The notes under the pieces were generated by a model. The model was not told the origin of the DNA, made no database searches, and saw only the letters and a program-made list of their open reading frames with translations. A DNA stretch of 64,000 nucleotides from Gammaproteobacteria bacterium MOLA455. GTDB taxonomy: Bacteria > Pseudomonadota > Gammaproteobacteria > Pseudomonadales > Porticoccaceae. This document shows positions 9,585 through 20,745 of the stretch, one piece after another. The translations under genes and the position numbers were made by a program. Numbering within the stretch: the first letter of the stretch is position 1; the number at the start of each line of letters is the position of its first letter. The stretch is taken from assembly GCA_000511875.1 (NCBI GenBank), contig AZIN01000001.1, positions 372,001-436,000 on the forward strand, given 5' to 3'.

Positions 9585-10448
9585 TCACTCAGGCAGTATA
9601 AAATTCTGCACTTGCACCGCCACCTGCTCCGCCTGTTCTTCCATATGTAAATGGTGTGAGCCAGGCATTTTTAGAAGGCGGAAATTGGCAATCCAAGAGA
9701 ACGTTTCATTTTGCTGAGCGTCTGGTTTAAAACCACTATCTTGAGCCTGAACAAGCATCACCGGCGCCACAATTGAGGTGAAAAAATCCTCAATGTGAGC
9801 GCGTGTTAACTTGATCTGTGAGGCGGCCTTTAGGCGCTGATCTGTGTGCCAGTAAAAACCTTTCTCATGCTGACGCACACCGCGCTGCGCCAATACCGTA
9901 GCAGCAGCCTCTGTGAGTGGTATAAAACCATTGACTCGAGCCTGAACTGCACGCTCAAAATCGGGAAAAAAGCTCGGGCTTGCTGCGCCAAAGCGCTTAG
10001 CTTCATAGACTGATTTTGCGATCTGGATAGCCGTCCCTTTAGCATCGGCAACACCGGGTAGATAGCCATCGATCAGCGCCGCATGAGTAATACGACTGGG
10101 AAAGGCGCCGGCAATCAAAGTCGAAATGATAGCGCCGCGAGAATGACCCAAAAGAGCAAATTGATCCCAACCCATGTGGTCGGCTACGCCTACAACTTCC
10201 GCTATGTCCTGCCAGATATTGTAGCCCGAATCAGCTGAGCGGAAGCTGCTGCCACCGTGGCCAGCACAGTCTAGGGCGATAACATGCATATCGCTTAAAT
10301 AGGGCAACATAAGGTCAAAACTAGAGGCGTTATCTAACCAGCCGTGAAGCGCTATTACTGGCGTATAACCTGGAGATCCCCACTCTTTTGCAGTGAAGGT
10401 TAGGCCGTTTACATCGAAGGTTCGTTCGCTGATAAAACTAAGAGACAT
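9585..10448 (-). CDS. Alpha/beta hydrolase fold protein
   Basis: A 287-residue alpha/beta hydrolase. The N-terminal half carries the oxyanion motif ALHGWLDNASSFDLMLPYL and a nucleophile elbow GHSRGA (Ser about residue 102), and SHHLHMEE near the C-terminus holds the likely catalytic His. The HGW..NA start and GHS-RG-A elbow resemble the MhpC/esterase group. No signal peptide is visible. The substrate is unknown. It is upstream of DUF2164 and phhB on the same strand and downstream of the terminator at 10575-10608, so it probably begins a small operon. Confidence 0.8.
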   Translation of the reverse strand: MSLSFISERTFDVNGLTFTAKEWGSPGYTPVIALHGWLDNASSFDLMLPYLSDMHVIALDCAGHGGSSFRSADSGYNIWQDIAEVVGVADHMGWDQFALLGHSRGAIISTLIAGAFPSRITHAALIDGYLPGVADAKGTAIQIAKSVYEAKRFGAASPSFFPDFERAVQARVNGFIPLTEAAATVLAQRGVRQHEKGFYWHTDQRLKAASQIKLTRAHIEDFFTSIVAPVMLVQAQDSGFKPDAQQNETFSWIANFRLLKMPGSHHLHMEEQAEQVAVQVQNFILPE

Positions 10449-10574
10449 AGTGTATTCCGTGGTTATTTAGCAATTCTCAACTGAATATCCTGATCGCTAA
10501 AACTTTCTAATTATTGGTCGGCTGTACAATCCATTGAAAACAAAACAGTCCCTATATTACTTATTGTAAAAGGC

Positions 10575-10608
10575 AAAAAAAAACCAGCTGAGGCAATACC
10601 GCAGCCGG
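10575..10608 (-). terminator. Rho-independent terminator after the gpsA operon
   Basis: Read on the minus strand: CCGGCTGCGG-TATTG-CCTCAGCTGG then nine T. The 10-bp stem has one mismatch and one G-U pair. It lies 28 bp past the stop of the DUF4389 gene, closing the gpsA-DUF4389 unit. Confidence 0.85.
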
Positions 10609-10635
10609 CGAATACAACAACAAACTCAGACCAGC

Positions 10636-11049
10636 TTAATTGGCCGTCTTGTCGGCACCCTCGTCCGATTGCTCGGCCGTAAAGGAGGGTATATCGTCAT
10701 TCACAGCGTCTTCAACATCGACAATCTCGCCCTCCTCGACGTCGTCAACTGGACGGGCCGAATAGCCATCGGACGACTCGACTGCCGGCCACTCATCAAA
10801 AGGAAAAGGTTTTTTTTCACTGTTAAAGGTTAGGAATATCAGGGTTTGATAAACCCATTTACCCAAGCCCTGGCCAAGATTGCGCAAGTTATCGTTATCC
10901 GCGCCGGTAAACAGCACAAACAAAAATTGTACAACTACCACAATACTAATAATCAGCCGTGCGGCAACTAAGAGCAGGCCGAATAACAGCATATAGGCGC
11001 CGCGGATCCAGGTATTGGCATTTAGTAGGGAGATTTTTTTATCGCTCAT
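10636..11049 (-). CDS. DUF4389 domain-containing membrane protein
   Basis: A 137-residue protein with two hydrophobic helices (about residues 17-50) and the DUF4389 block GLGKWVYQTLIFLTFNSEKKPFPFDEW; the last 50 residues are acidic and low complexity. The family is a small inner-membrane protein of unknown function. Its ATG overlaps the end of gpsA by 11 bp, which points to translational coupling. Gene pairing of gpsA with a DUF4389 gene is familiar from pseudomonads, so a link to lipid synthesis is possible but unproven. Confidence 0.85.
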   Translation of the reverse strand: MSDKKISLLNANTWIRGAYMLLFGLLLVAARLIISIVVVVQFLFVLFTGADNDNLRNLGQGLGKWVYQTLIFLTFNSEKKPFPFDEWPAVESSDGYSARPVDDVEEGEIVDVEDAVNDDIPSFTAEQSDEGADKTAN

Positions 11050-12073
11050 TTTGTTTCACCATAAATTCAACATCAGTGTTTTGTTCTGCAACCATCATCG
11101 TGCGCAGAGACTCAACAATCGGTCGCTGCTCAAACATAGTGGCGTACAGTGCCGAGGCCAATGGCATATAGATTCCCAATGCATCAGCTCTCTCTTTTAC
11201 TAGTTTAGTCGTATTTACGCCTTCGGCCACTTGCCCGACATCAATTATCGCCTGCTCGAGACTCTTGCCTTCTCCCAGCGCTAAACCAATGCGAAAGTTA
11301 CGGCTCAAGGGAGAGCTACAGGTGACATAGAGATCGCCGACGCCACTGAGGCCCAAAAAGGTCAATGGATTGGCGCCAAGTTGGCAGGCAAAGCGACTCA
11401 TCTCAGCAAGACTGCGGGTCAGTACAACACTTTTGGTGTTTTGCCCGACTTTCATGGCCTCGGCAATTCCCGCAACAATGGCATAGATATTTTTCAAGGC
11501 ACCAGCTAGCTCAACGCCGTAACGATCGTGGTTGGCATAAATTCTAAAATACGTTGACGCCAATAGCTCTTGGGCACGGTCGCAGACTTCATCGTGCACA
11601 CTGGCAATCACCGTGGCGGTGATTTCGTTGTTGGCTATTTCTTTGGCCAGATTGGGGCCACTGAGGACACCGACTTTAGCGCCAGACAATTCCTGCTCCA
11701 GAATCTGACTAGGCAGCGCAAAGCTGTCCGCCTCTATGCCTTTGGCGGTGCTGATTAACAGCGCATCCCTGTTGACCCAGGGCTTGGCCCGCTGAGCCAC
11801 CTGGCGCAGCACACTGCTGGGCACGGCGAAAAAAACTGTATCTGCACTCTCTAGAGCCCGCCGTAGGTCGGTGGTGAAACTCAGACTTGAATCGAATCGA
11901 TAACCGGGCAGATAGGCAGAATTCTCTCCATCTCGGCTAATAGCCTGCAATTGTTTGTCACTGCGCATCCACAAGGTGGTGGCAAAGCCGTTAGCGGCGA
12001 GCATATTGGCGATCACGGTGCCGAAGCTACCGGCGCCCAACACGGCAATTTTATAGTTATTATTGGCTGTCAA
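11039..12073 (-). CDS. gpsA: Glycerol-3-phosphate dehydrogenase [NAD(P)+]
   Basis: Reduces dihydroxyacetone phosphate to sn-glycerol-3-phosphate for phospholipid synthesis. Shown by the NAD-binding motif IAVLGAGSFGTVIANML, the SGPNLAKEI block and ELAGALKNIYAIVAGIAE with the catalytic Lys. The start is uncertain: a TTG at 12073 (protein LTANNNYKIAVLG) has GGAG about 10 nt upstream and fits family length (344 aa), while a GTG at 12115 gives 358 aa but has no ribosome binding site. The C-terminus overlaps the DUF4389 gene. Confidence 0.93.
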   Translation of the reverse strand: MTANNNYKIAVLGAGSFGTVIANMLAANGFATTLWMRSDKQLQAISRDGENSAYLPGYRFDSSLSFTTDLRRALESADTVFFAVPSSVLRQVAQRAKPWVNRDALLISTAKGIEADSFALPSQILEQELSGAKVGVLSGPNLAKEIANNEITATVIASVHDEVCDRAQELLASTYFRIYANHDRYGVELAGALKNIYAIVAGIAEAMKVGQNTKSVVLTRSLAEMSRFACQLGANPLTFLGLSGVGDLYVTCSSPLSRNFRIGLALGEGKSLEQAIIDVGQVAEGVNTTKLVKERADALGIYMPLASALYATMFEQRPIVESLRTMMVAEQNTDVEFMVKQNER

Positions 12074-12194
12074 AGAAACCCTACTCCAGATGGCTAAACA
12101 CTTATCACTAAGCACTGCTGACTAACAAGTCAGCACTATAAACTGCTGTGGCGAGCATTATAGGTGGATGTGCCGCAGAGTGTAAGCCGCCTTA

Positions 12195-12235
12195 CAAAAA
12201 AGCACCCTCCATGAGCTATCATAAAGAGTGCTTTT
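12195..12235 (-). terminator. Probable terminator after htpG
   Basis: On the minus strand, AAAAGCAC and GTGCTTTTTT can pair around a loop of about 22 nt, ending in a T-run, 20 bp past the htpG stop. The loop is long, so this is a weaker candidate. Confidence 0.45.
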
Positions 12236-12254
12236 GATCCTACTAGCAGCGCTT

Positions 12255-14195
12255 TTAGGCGTCAAACATCAGGCTGTTCAACTGTTGCACAAACTGCGCT
12301 GGATTTTCCAGCGGTCGACCCGCTGACAGAGCCGCCTGATCAAACAAGACGCTGGCTAAGATCTTAGCCTTGTCTTCATCAGTCTCGCCATCGAGCTTGC
12401 TGACCAAAGGATGCTCTGCGTTGATCTCAAGAATCGGCTTCACCTCAGGCACCGGCTGACCAGCTGCGGCCATAATCTTGCGCATCTGCTCACCCATATC
12501 ATCGGCACCCACAACTAGACAGGCTGGAGAGCTAGTCAGTCGCGTGGTTGTACGAACGTCTTCAACCTTGCCATCTAACAGGGTATTAATGCGCTGTAAC
12601 AGACTGCCCTGCTCGCTATCGTCGCCCTCTTTCTTATCGGCGTCTTCAACTTTCGGCTCTTCACCCGTGATTTTACTCAGGTCCAATTCACCGCGAGCGA
12701 TATCCTGGAAAGATTTGCCATCAAACTCAGTGAGGTAGCCCATCATCCACTCATCGATGCGATCCGACATGAGGATTACTTCAACACCATGCTTGCGGAA
12801 GATCTCCAAGTAGGGGCTGTTGTTGATCACTGAGTGGCTGTCGCCAGTGAGGAAGTAGATCTTGTCCTGCCCGTCTTTCATGCGGCTGACATAATCAGTC
12901 AGACTTACATCCGGTGCAGCAGAGTCGCTGGTCGAACTGGCAAAACGAAATAGCTTGGCAATTTTTTCACGATTGTTGTGGTCTTCGCTTGGGCCTTCTT
13001 TTAATACCGGGCCGAACTGCGCCCAAAATTTGGCGTACTTCTCTGGCTCATTAGTGGCCATTTTGCCAAGCATGTCTAAAACTCGCTTGGTCAGTGCAGC
13101 ACGAATACTGTCAACCAGAGGCGTCTTCTGGAGAATTTCACGGGATACGTTTAGCGGCAGATCAGCACTGTCGAGCACGCCCTTCACAAAGCGCAGGTAC
13201 ATGGGCATAAACTGCTCGGCATCATCCATAATAAAGGTGCGCTTGATATACAGCTTAATACCGCGAGAGGCCTCGCGCTGGTACAGGTCCATCGGCGCCA
13301 TACCCGGAATGTACAGCAAGCTGGTGTAATCCTGTTTGCCTTCAACGCGGTTGTGGCTCCACGCCAGTGGCTCAGCAAAGTCATGGGACACTAAACGATA
13401 AAATTCTTTGTACTCATCGTCACTAATATCCTGACGCGAGCGGGTCCACAGAGCCTTGGCGTCATTCACCGCCTGCCACTCAGGGGCCTTGTCCACATCC
13501 GCTACTACTGCATCATCTTCTGCTGGGGCGGCGGGCATGTCTTGTTTGATCATCTCTACTGGAATGGCGATATGATCGGAGTACTTCTTAACGATGCTGC
13601 GCAGACGCCAGTCACTAGCGAACTCATGCTCTTCGCTCTTAAGATATAGCGTGATTGACGTACCGCGCTCAGCGCGCTCAATATTTTCGATCTGGTAGTC
13701 AGCTTCACCTTCGCAGCTCCAGCGAATCGCTTCATCAGCAGCGGCACCAGCGCGACGGGTTTCGACAACCACACGCTCGGCAACAATAAAGGAGGAGTAA
13801 AAACCAACACCAAACTGGCCGATCAACTGTGAGTCTTTCTTCTGATCACCTGTGAGGTTCTTCATAAACTCGGAGGTGCCAGAACGGGCAATAGTGCCGA
13901 GATTGGAAATCACCTCATCACGAGCCATGCCGATACCATTATCTGAGATGGTGATGGTCTTAGCGTCTTCATCCACAGCAATGCGAATCCGCAGATCGCC
14001 GTCATCTTCATAGAGACCAGAGTTTTCCAACGCTTCAACGCGCAACTTATCGGTTGCATCGGAGGCATTTGAGATCAGCTCGCGAAGAAAAATCTCCTTG
14101 TTGGAGTAAAGCGAGTGGATCATAAGGTGGAGAAGCTGCTTGGCTTCGGTCTGAAAACCCAGAGTTTCGGCTTTGTCTTGTGTCTTTTCGGTCAT
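12255..14195 (-). CDS. htpG: Molecular chaperone HtpG (bacterial Hsp90)
   Basis: An ATP-dependent cytoplasmic chaperone dimer. The 646-residue length is normal for a form with a slightly extended linker. GHKL ATPase motifs are visible: [25 protein letters not shown] and GQFGVGFYS. The middle-domain segment [11 protein letters not shown] is also typical. The segment around residues 215-235 ([18 protein letters not shown]) is acidic and resembles the variable charged linker. A heat-shock promoter sits upstream at 14267-14294, and GGAG precedes the ATG at 14195. Confidence 0.97.
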   Translation of the reverse strand: MTEKTQDKAETLGFQTEAKQLLHLMIHSLYSNKEIFLRELISNASDATDKLRVEALENSGLYEDDGDLRIRIAVDEDAKTITISDNGIGMARDEVISNLGTIARSGTSEFMKNLTGDQKKDSQLIGQFGVGFYSSFIVAERVVVETRRAGAAADEAIRWSCEGEADYQIENIERAERGTSITLYLKSEEHEFASDWRLRSIVKKYSDHIAIPVEMIKQDMPAAPAEDDAVVADVDKAPEWQAVNDAKALWTRSRQDISDDEYKEFYRLVSHDFAEPLAWSHNRVEGKQDYTSLLYIPGMAPMDLYQREASRGIKLYIKRTFIMDDAEQFMPMYLRFVKGVLDSADLPLNVSREILQKTPLVDSIRAALTKRVLDMLGKMATNEPEKYAKFWAQFGPVLKEGPSEDHNNREKIAKLFRFASSTSDSAAPDVSLTDYVSRMKDGQDKIYFLTGDSHSVINNSPYLEIFRKHGVEVILMSDRIDEWMMGYLTEFDGKSFQDIARGELDLSKITGEEPKVEDADKKEGDDSEQGSLLQRINTLLDGKVEDVRTTTRLTSSPACLVVGADDMGEQMRKIMAAAGQPVPEVKPILEINAEHPLVSKLDGETDEDKAKILASVLFDQAALSAGRPLENPAQFVQQLNSLMFDA

Positions 14196-14266
14196 ATGCT
14201 GATGATCTCCTGAACTGATAGTGATGACTTGGGCTGTTCCTATATGAAAAGCCTGCTTGCTCTATC

Positions 14267-14294
14267 AGATGGGGGCGGAGAAAGAGATTTCAAG
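14267..14294 (-). promoter_or_regulatory. Sigma32 (RpoH) heat-shock promoter of htpG
   Basis: On the minus strand CTTGAAA (14294-14288) is followed by a 13-nt spacer and CCCCATCT (14274-14267). Both boxes match the sigma32 consensus CTTGAAA / CCCCATNT exactly, with spacing in the accepted range. It lies 72 bp before the htpG ATG, directly after the stop of the preceding thioesterase gene. Confidence 0.88.
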
Positions 14295-14297
14295 CAC

Positions 14298-14756
14298 TCA
14301 AATTAGAAAGTGACAGCGCGCCGTAGCAATGGGGGTTTGCTCGTCATCTTGCCAGGCGGTGGCAGAGACATTGACCAGTTTTCTACCCTGACGCATGACC
14401 TCGCAACTGGCATAAATGGTCTTGTAGCGACCGGGGCGTAAATAGTCCAAGGAGAAATCCACGACCTTGGGCATATCCGTGACATTGAGGCTGTAGATAA
14501 TTTCGATGGCCGCAGCCAGCTCGAGAAAACCGCCGATCACACCACCGTGAATCGCTGGCAGCGAGGGATTGCCAATATTGGAGGCGCGCTTGTCCAGCCA
14601 ATAGAGCAGACGTTGGTCGTCCACCTTGGCTTGAGCACCAATAAAGGCAGAGTAAGGAATCATATCCAGCAGTGACTGTGGATCTTGTTCTTGCCGCGCT
14701 GCGCCGACGCGCTCTTGCCAGTCTAGAAGCAATTGGTCTTGATTGTGCTTATCCAT
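14298..14756 (-). CDS. PaaI-type hotdog thioesterase (second of a pair)
   Basis: A 152-residue single hotdog domain. The region AIHGGVIGGFLELAAAIEII holds the HGG motif of PaaI/YbgC-type acyl-CoA thioesterases, and VDFSLDYLRPGRYKTIYASC is the following conserved strand. Substrate unknown; phenylacetyl- or other aryl/acyl-CoA is typical. The ATG at 14756 shares bases with the stop of the upstream thioesterase (TGATG), so the two are translationally coupled and may form a heteromer. An alternative GTG lies at 14759. Confidence 0.82.
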   Translation of the reverse strand: MDKHNQDQLLLDWQERVGAARQEQDPQSLLDMIPYSAFIGAQAKVDDQRLLYWLDKRASNIGNPSLPAIHGGVIGGFLELAAAIEIIYSLNVTDMPKVVDFSLDYLRPGRYKTIYASCEVMRQGRKLVNVSATAWQDDEQTPIATARCHFLI

Positions 14757-15283
14757 CACTTCTGCTCACTATCGTTGACTGAGGGCTGACGCCAAGGCAT
14801 TAAATGGCGCAGCTTTTTTAATGCAATACTGCGAAACTGGATGCTCTTGGAATCCACCTTCATAAAATTAGCCACACAGTGAGCGATGGGATTCTCCTTG
14901 TCGTCCTGCCAAGCGACACCGCGGCAAAAAATGACATTGGATGACTGGCGATAGACCTTAGCCTCCACATAGATTGGCTTATAAGGCTGCGCTGGACGCA
15001 TATAGTCGAGGCGCAGATCCATGGTCGGAGTAACTGAGGGCTTCCTTTGCACGGTCATAGCAGAGCAGCCACAGGCAGTGTCGAGGAGGCTGACGATGGT
15101 GCCGCCGTGAACTACACCGGTGATGGGATTGCCCACCAAGTCTTCACGATAGGGGAATGTCAGGTGGGTTTCGCCGCGCTCGAGTTTATCGAGGGTAAAA
15201 CCCAGAGCGGCACCATGGCCATTGCGCTCTAGTGCATATTTTAAGGCTGGCCGGACCAGCGCCATTGTCATATCAAAGGCCAT
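14756..15283 (-). CDS. PaaI-type hotdog thioesterase (first of a pair)
   Basis: A 175-residue hotdog protein with VVHGGTIVSLLDTACGCSAM, in which HGG and the Asp six residues on form the usual PaaI-type active site, and MDLRLDYMRPAQPYKPIYV after it. It is about 25 residues longer at the C-terminus than its partner. Its stop overlaps the start of the second thioesterase. Related to but clearly diverged from that partner, so an old tandem duplication is likely. Confidence 0.82.
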   Translation of the reverse strand: MAFDMTMALVRPALKYALERNGHGAALGFTLDKLERGETHLTFPYREDLVGNPITGVVHGGTIVSLLDTACGCSAMTVQRKPSVTPTMDLRLDYMRPAQPYKPIYVEAKVYRQSSNVIFCRGVAWQDDKENPIAHCVANFMKVDSKSIQFRSIALKKLRHLMPWRQPSVNDSEQK

Positions 15284-15514
15284 GTCATTACTGTTCTATG
15301 CTAGGTTAAATTAAAAAATTTGTGGCGAAGTTTAGCAGCTATTGATTCACAACTATGCGGTTTTTTTATGCGATTGGATTTTCTGATCTTGGCGCTGATG
15401 CCTCGAACCATAACGCTATCATTTCAAACCAAATCACTGTTATCTCGAACCAATGTGAGAAAGCTAAGAACCTCAGAGCAGGCTAACTGACAGACATAAA
15501 TGGTATTACTGCAA

Positions 15515-15684
15515 TAGCCCTACTAGTTCCTGGCCTAACCCTTGCGATCAATCGGGGCCCGTTTATGGGTATGATTATTTTTAGAAAAAGAGAGCGCGTG
15601 TCTGAGCGTCAGCGAGTTGCGCCAACGCTGAAAATGATTACACCCATGGGACGGATCGCAAGGGTTTGGCCAAGGGCTATGCGC
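15515..15684. repeat. Large imperfect inverted repeat
   Basis: The left arm (about 15515-15593) and right arm (about 15631-15684) share ATAGCCC, TGGCC(T/A)AACCCTTGCGATC with one mismatch, ATGGGT and ATTTTT-like blocks in opposite orientation, with short gaps. The centre contains CAGCG...CGCTG, which can form its own stem. The whole could fold into a cruciform or long RNA hairpin. No coding capacity and no transposase are seen nearby. Confidence 0.6.
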
Positions 15685-15710
15685 ACCCAACCTAGACGCC
15701 AATCAAAGAG

Positions 15711-15747
15711 CGAGATCCCTCGTCGCTGCGCTCCGTAGGGATGACAG
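15711..15747. repeat. REP-like dispersed palindromic element
   Basis: GAGATCCCTCGTCGCTGCG followed by CTCCGTAGGGATGACAG forms ATCCCT/AGGGAT arms around a GC-rich loop. Sequences of this 'agatccctcg...cgggatgaca' type occur many times in numerous bacterial genomes. A short direct repeat ATGACAGTAG (15741-15750 and 15763-15772) follows. Copy number here is unknown; only one copy is in the window. Confidence 0.5.
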
Positions 15748-15830
15748 TAGTTGGACGTCGCGATGACAGTAGTTTCAAGCCGGGGTGGCAATAAAAGGCT
15801 ATGCCCCCAAGACAACAATCCGCCAGGCAT

Positions 15831-15860
15831 AAAAAAAGCGGCCCGAAAGCCGCTTTTTTA
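15831..15860 (-). terminator. Terminator of the sdh-suc operon
   Basis: AAAAAAGCGGC-CCGAAA-GCCGCTTTTTT is a perfect stem flanked by A and T tracts, 17 bp past the sucD stop. It marks the end of the long TCA-cycle transcript. Confidence 0.85.
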
Positions 15861-15877
15861 GACCGCTAAAAAAGAAC

Positions 15878-16750
15878 CTACCAACCGGTAATTTCTTTCA
15901 GGCCAGCACCTATATCAGCCAGGCTGCGAACGGTCTTAACACCAGCGTCTTCAAGCGCGGCAAACTTCTCGTCTGCAGTACCCTTGCCACCGGAAACAAT
16001 CGCACCAGCATGACCCATACGCTTGCCTTCAGGAGCAGTAACACCAGCGATGTAAGAGACAACAGGCTTGGTTACATTGGCTTTGATATAAGCAGCTGCT
16101 TCTTCTTCTGCAGTGCCGCCGATCTCGCCGATCATTACGATGGCTTCGGTTGCTGGATCTTTCTCAAACAGTGCCAATATATCAATGAAGCTTGATCCAG
16201 GAATCGGATCGCCACCAATACCCACACAAGTAGACTGACCAAAACCATGGTCAGTAGTCTGCTTGACAGCTTCATAGGTCAAGGTGCCAGAGCGAGAAAC
16301 GATTCCGACCTTGCCTGGCAAGTGAATGTGACCTGGCATAATGCCGATCTTGCACTCCCCTGGAGTGATAACGCCCGGGCAGTTAGGACCGATCAGACGC
16401 ACACCCAAGCTATCGCATACTACTTTACAGTCAAGCATGTCCTGAGTCGGAACGCCTTCAGTGATACAAACAACTAACTTTAGGCCTGAGTAAGCGGCCT
16501 CAAGAATAGAGTCTTTACAAAATGGAGCAGGTACATAGATAACTGAGGCTTCTGCGCCAGTTACTTCAACAGCTTCAGCAACCGTGTTGAATACAGGCAG
16601 TCCAAGGTGAGTAGTTCCACCTTTGCCCGGGGTTACACCACCGACCATTTTTGTGCCGTATTCAATCGCTTGCTCTGAGTGAAAAGTGCCCTGTCCACCG
16701 GTAAAGCCCTGGCAGATAACTTTAGTGTCACGATTAATTAAGATAGACAT
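15878..16750 (-). CDS. sucD: Succinyl-CoA synthetase, alpha subunit
   Basis: The 290-residue alpha subunit binds CoA and carries the phosphohistidine of succinyl-CoA synthetase, giving ATP or GTP from succinyl-CoA. Motifs: [20 protein letters not shown] at the N-terminus, [16 protein letters not shown], and [14 protein letters not shown], whose His is the phosphorylated residue. Its start follows directly on the sucC stop (no gap), the standard sucCD arrangement. Last gene of the operon. Confidence 0.97.
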   Translation of the reverse strand: MSILINRDTKVICQGFTGGQGTFHSEQAIEYGTKMVGGVTPGKGGTTHLGLPVFNTVAEAVEVTGAEASVIYVPAPFCKDSILEAAYSGLKLVVCITEGVPTQDMLDCKVVCDSLGVRLIGPNCPGVITPGECKIGIMPGHIHLPGKVGIVSRSGTLTYEAVKQTTDHGFGQSTCVGIGGDPIPGSSFIDILALFEKDPATEAIVMIGEIGGTAEEEAAAYIKANVTKPVVSYIAGVTAPEGKRMGHAGAIVSGGKGTADEKFAALEDAGVKTVRSLADIGAGLKEITGW

Positions 16751-17917
16751 TTAGTTAGCCTCCGCTGCTTTAACAACTTGCTGTGCCGCATCAGTCAGAC
16801 TGGTTGCTGCAATAATTGCCAGACCGGATTCGGCTAGCTTCTTGGTTCCCAACTCGGCATTGTTACCTTCCAGACGCACAACCACTGGAATCTTAACGCC
16901 AACTTCTTCAACAGCACCAATCACGCCGTCAGCAATCAGATCACAACGGACTATGCCGCCGAAAATATTGATCAGTACCGCTTTAACATTGGCATCCGAG
17001 AGAATAATTTTAAACGCTTCAACCACACGTTCTTTGGTCGCGCCGCCCCCTACATCGAGGAAGTTAGCTGGCGAACCGCCGTGCAGATGCACTATGTCCA
17101 TAGTACCCATAGCCAGACCAGCACCATTGACCATGCAACCAATATTACCGTCGAGGGCAACATAGTTCAGTTCAAAAGACGCAGCATGAGCTTCACGAGC
17201 ATCTTCCTGTGAGGGATCGTGCATCGCTTTAATGGCTGGCTGACGGTACATAGCATTGCCATCGACAATCACTTTGGCATCTAGGCAGTGGAGATTGCCT
17301 TCGTCAGTGATAACCAGTGGGTTCACTTCTAAGAGCTCAAGGTCTTTCTCTTTAAACAGCTTAGCCAAACCCATAAAGATCTGTACAAATTGCTTAATCT
17401 GAACGCCTTTGAGGCCCAGTTTAAAGGCCAGATCACGACCCTGATATGGCTGCGCGCCAGTAACCGGATCAATAATCGCTTTAAGAATTTTTTCTGGCGT
17501 CTCTTCCGCCACTTTCTCAATCTCAACACCGCCTTCTGTTGAGGCCATAAAGATAATGCGGCGCGAACCACGATCAACCACAGCGCCCAAATACAGCTCT
17601 TGGTCAATCTCAGTGCAAGTCTCTACCAGAATGCGGCTGACCGGCTGGCCTTTGGCATCAGTTTGATAGGTGACCAGGTTTTTGCCTAACCACTGCTCAG
17701 AAAATGCTTCGATTTCGGCTTTAGAGCTGACCAGCTTCACACCGCCCGCCTTGCCGCGACCACCGGCGTGGACCTGGGCCTTGACGACCCACTTATCACC
17801 ACCAATGACGTCCGCAGCAGCTACAGCTTCAGCTGCGGTTTCTGCGGCAATGCCCTTCGACACTGGCAGTCCATATTCGGCAAACAGCTGCTTACCCTGA
17901 TATTCATGCAGGTTCAT
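16751..17917 (-). CDS. sucC: Succinyl-CoA synthetase, beta subunit
   Basis: The 388-residue ATP-grasp beta subunit. [19 protein letters not shown] is the classic N-terminus; [15 protein letters not shown] binds nucleotide, LLEVNPLVI and the later [16 protein letters not shown] complete the grasp and ligase regions. Length is exactly that of the E. coli subunit. It is separated from lpdA by about 100 bp with no clear terminator, so it is most likely read through from the upstream suc genes. Confidence 0.97.
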   Translation of the reverse strand: MNLHEYQGKQLFAEYGLPVSKGIAAETAAEAVAAADVIGGDKWVVKAQVHAGGRGKAGGVKLVSSKAEIEAFSEQWLGKNLVTYQTDAKGQPVSRILVETCTEIDQELYLGAVVDRGSRRIIFMASTEGGVEIEKVAEETPEKILKAIIDPVTGAQPYQGRDLAFKLGLKGVQIKQFVQIFMGLAKLFKEKDLELLEVNPLVITDEGNLHCLDAKVIVDGNAMYRQPAIKAMHDPSQEDAREAHAASFELNYVALDGNIGCMVNGAGLAMGTMDIVHLHGGSPANFLDVGGGATKERVVEAFKIILSDANVKAVLINIFGGIVRCDLIADGVIGAVEEVGVKIPVVVRLEGNNAELGTKKLAESGLAIIAATSLTDAAQQVVKAAEAN

Positions 17918-18018
17918 ACTTTGGTTCCCGTTAATTTTTCCTATGAATAAAATAACGAAGCGCGTAGTTACTGGATTTCAAAAAGTAACTAGCAACTCCG
18001 TTTTATGATTGCTGCGAT

Positions 18019-20687
<2,669 letters not shown>

Positions 20688-20745
20688 CTAATTTTTTTCC
20701 TATGTTACGAGTCGTTTTTACGAGTCTTTTTTTATGTAAGTCTCT

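Larger units (their letters stand above)
15284..15877. other. 594-bp gene-free region with repeats
   Basis: I see no credible gene. The left 230 bp are AT-rich and featureless. The rest holds a large imperfect inverted repeat (15515-15684), a REP-like palindrome (15711-15747) and the sucD terminator (15831-15860). The open frame at 15609-15830 has no ribosome binding site and follows the repeats, so I do not call it. Confidence 0.6.

Noticed and set aside
15533-15672. attC-like (integron cassette) site
   Set aside because: GCCTAAC at the left fits the RYYYAAC box and the length suits an attC site, but the right side reads GTTTGGC, not GTTRRRY, and there is no integrase or cassette gene.
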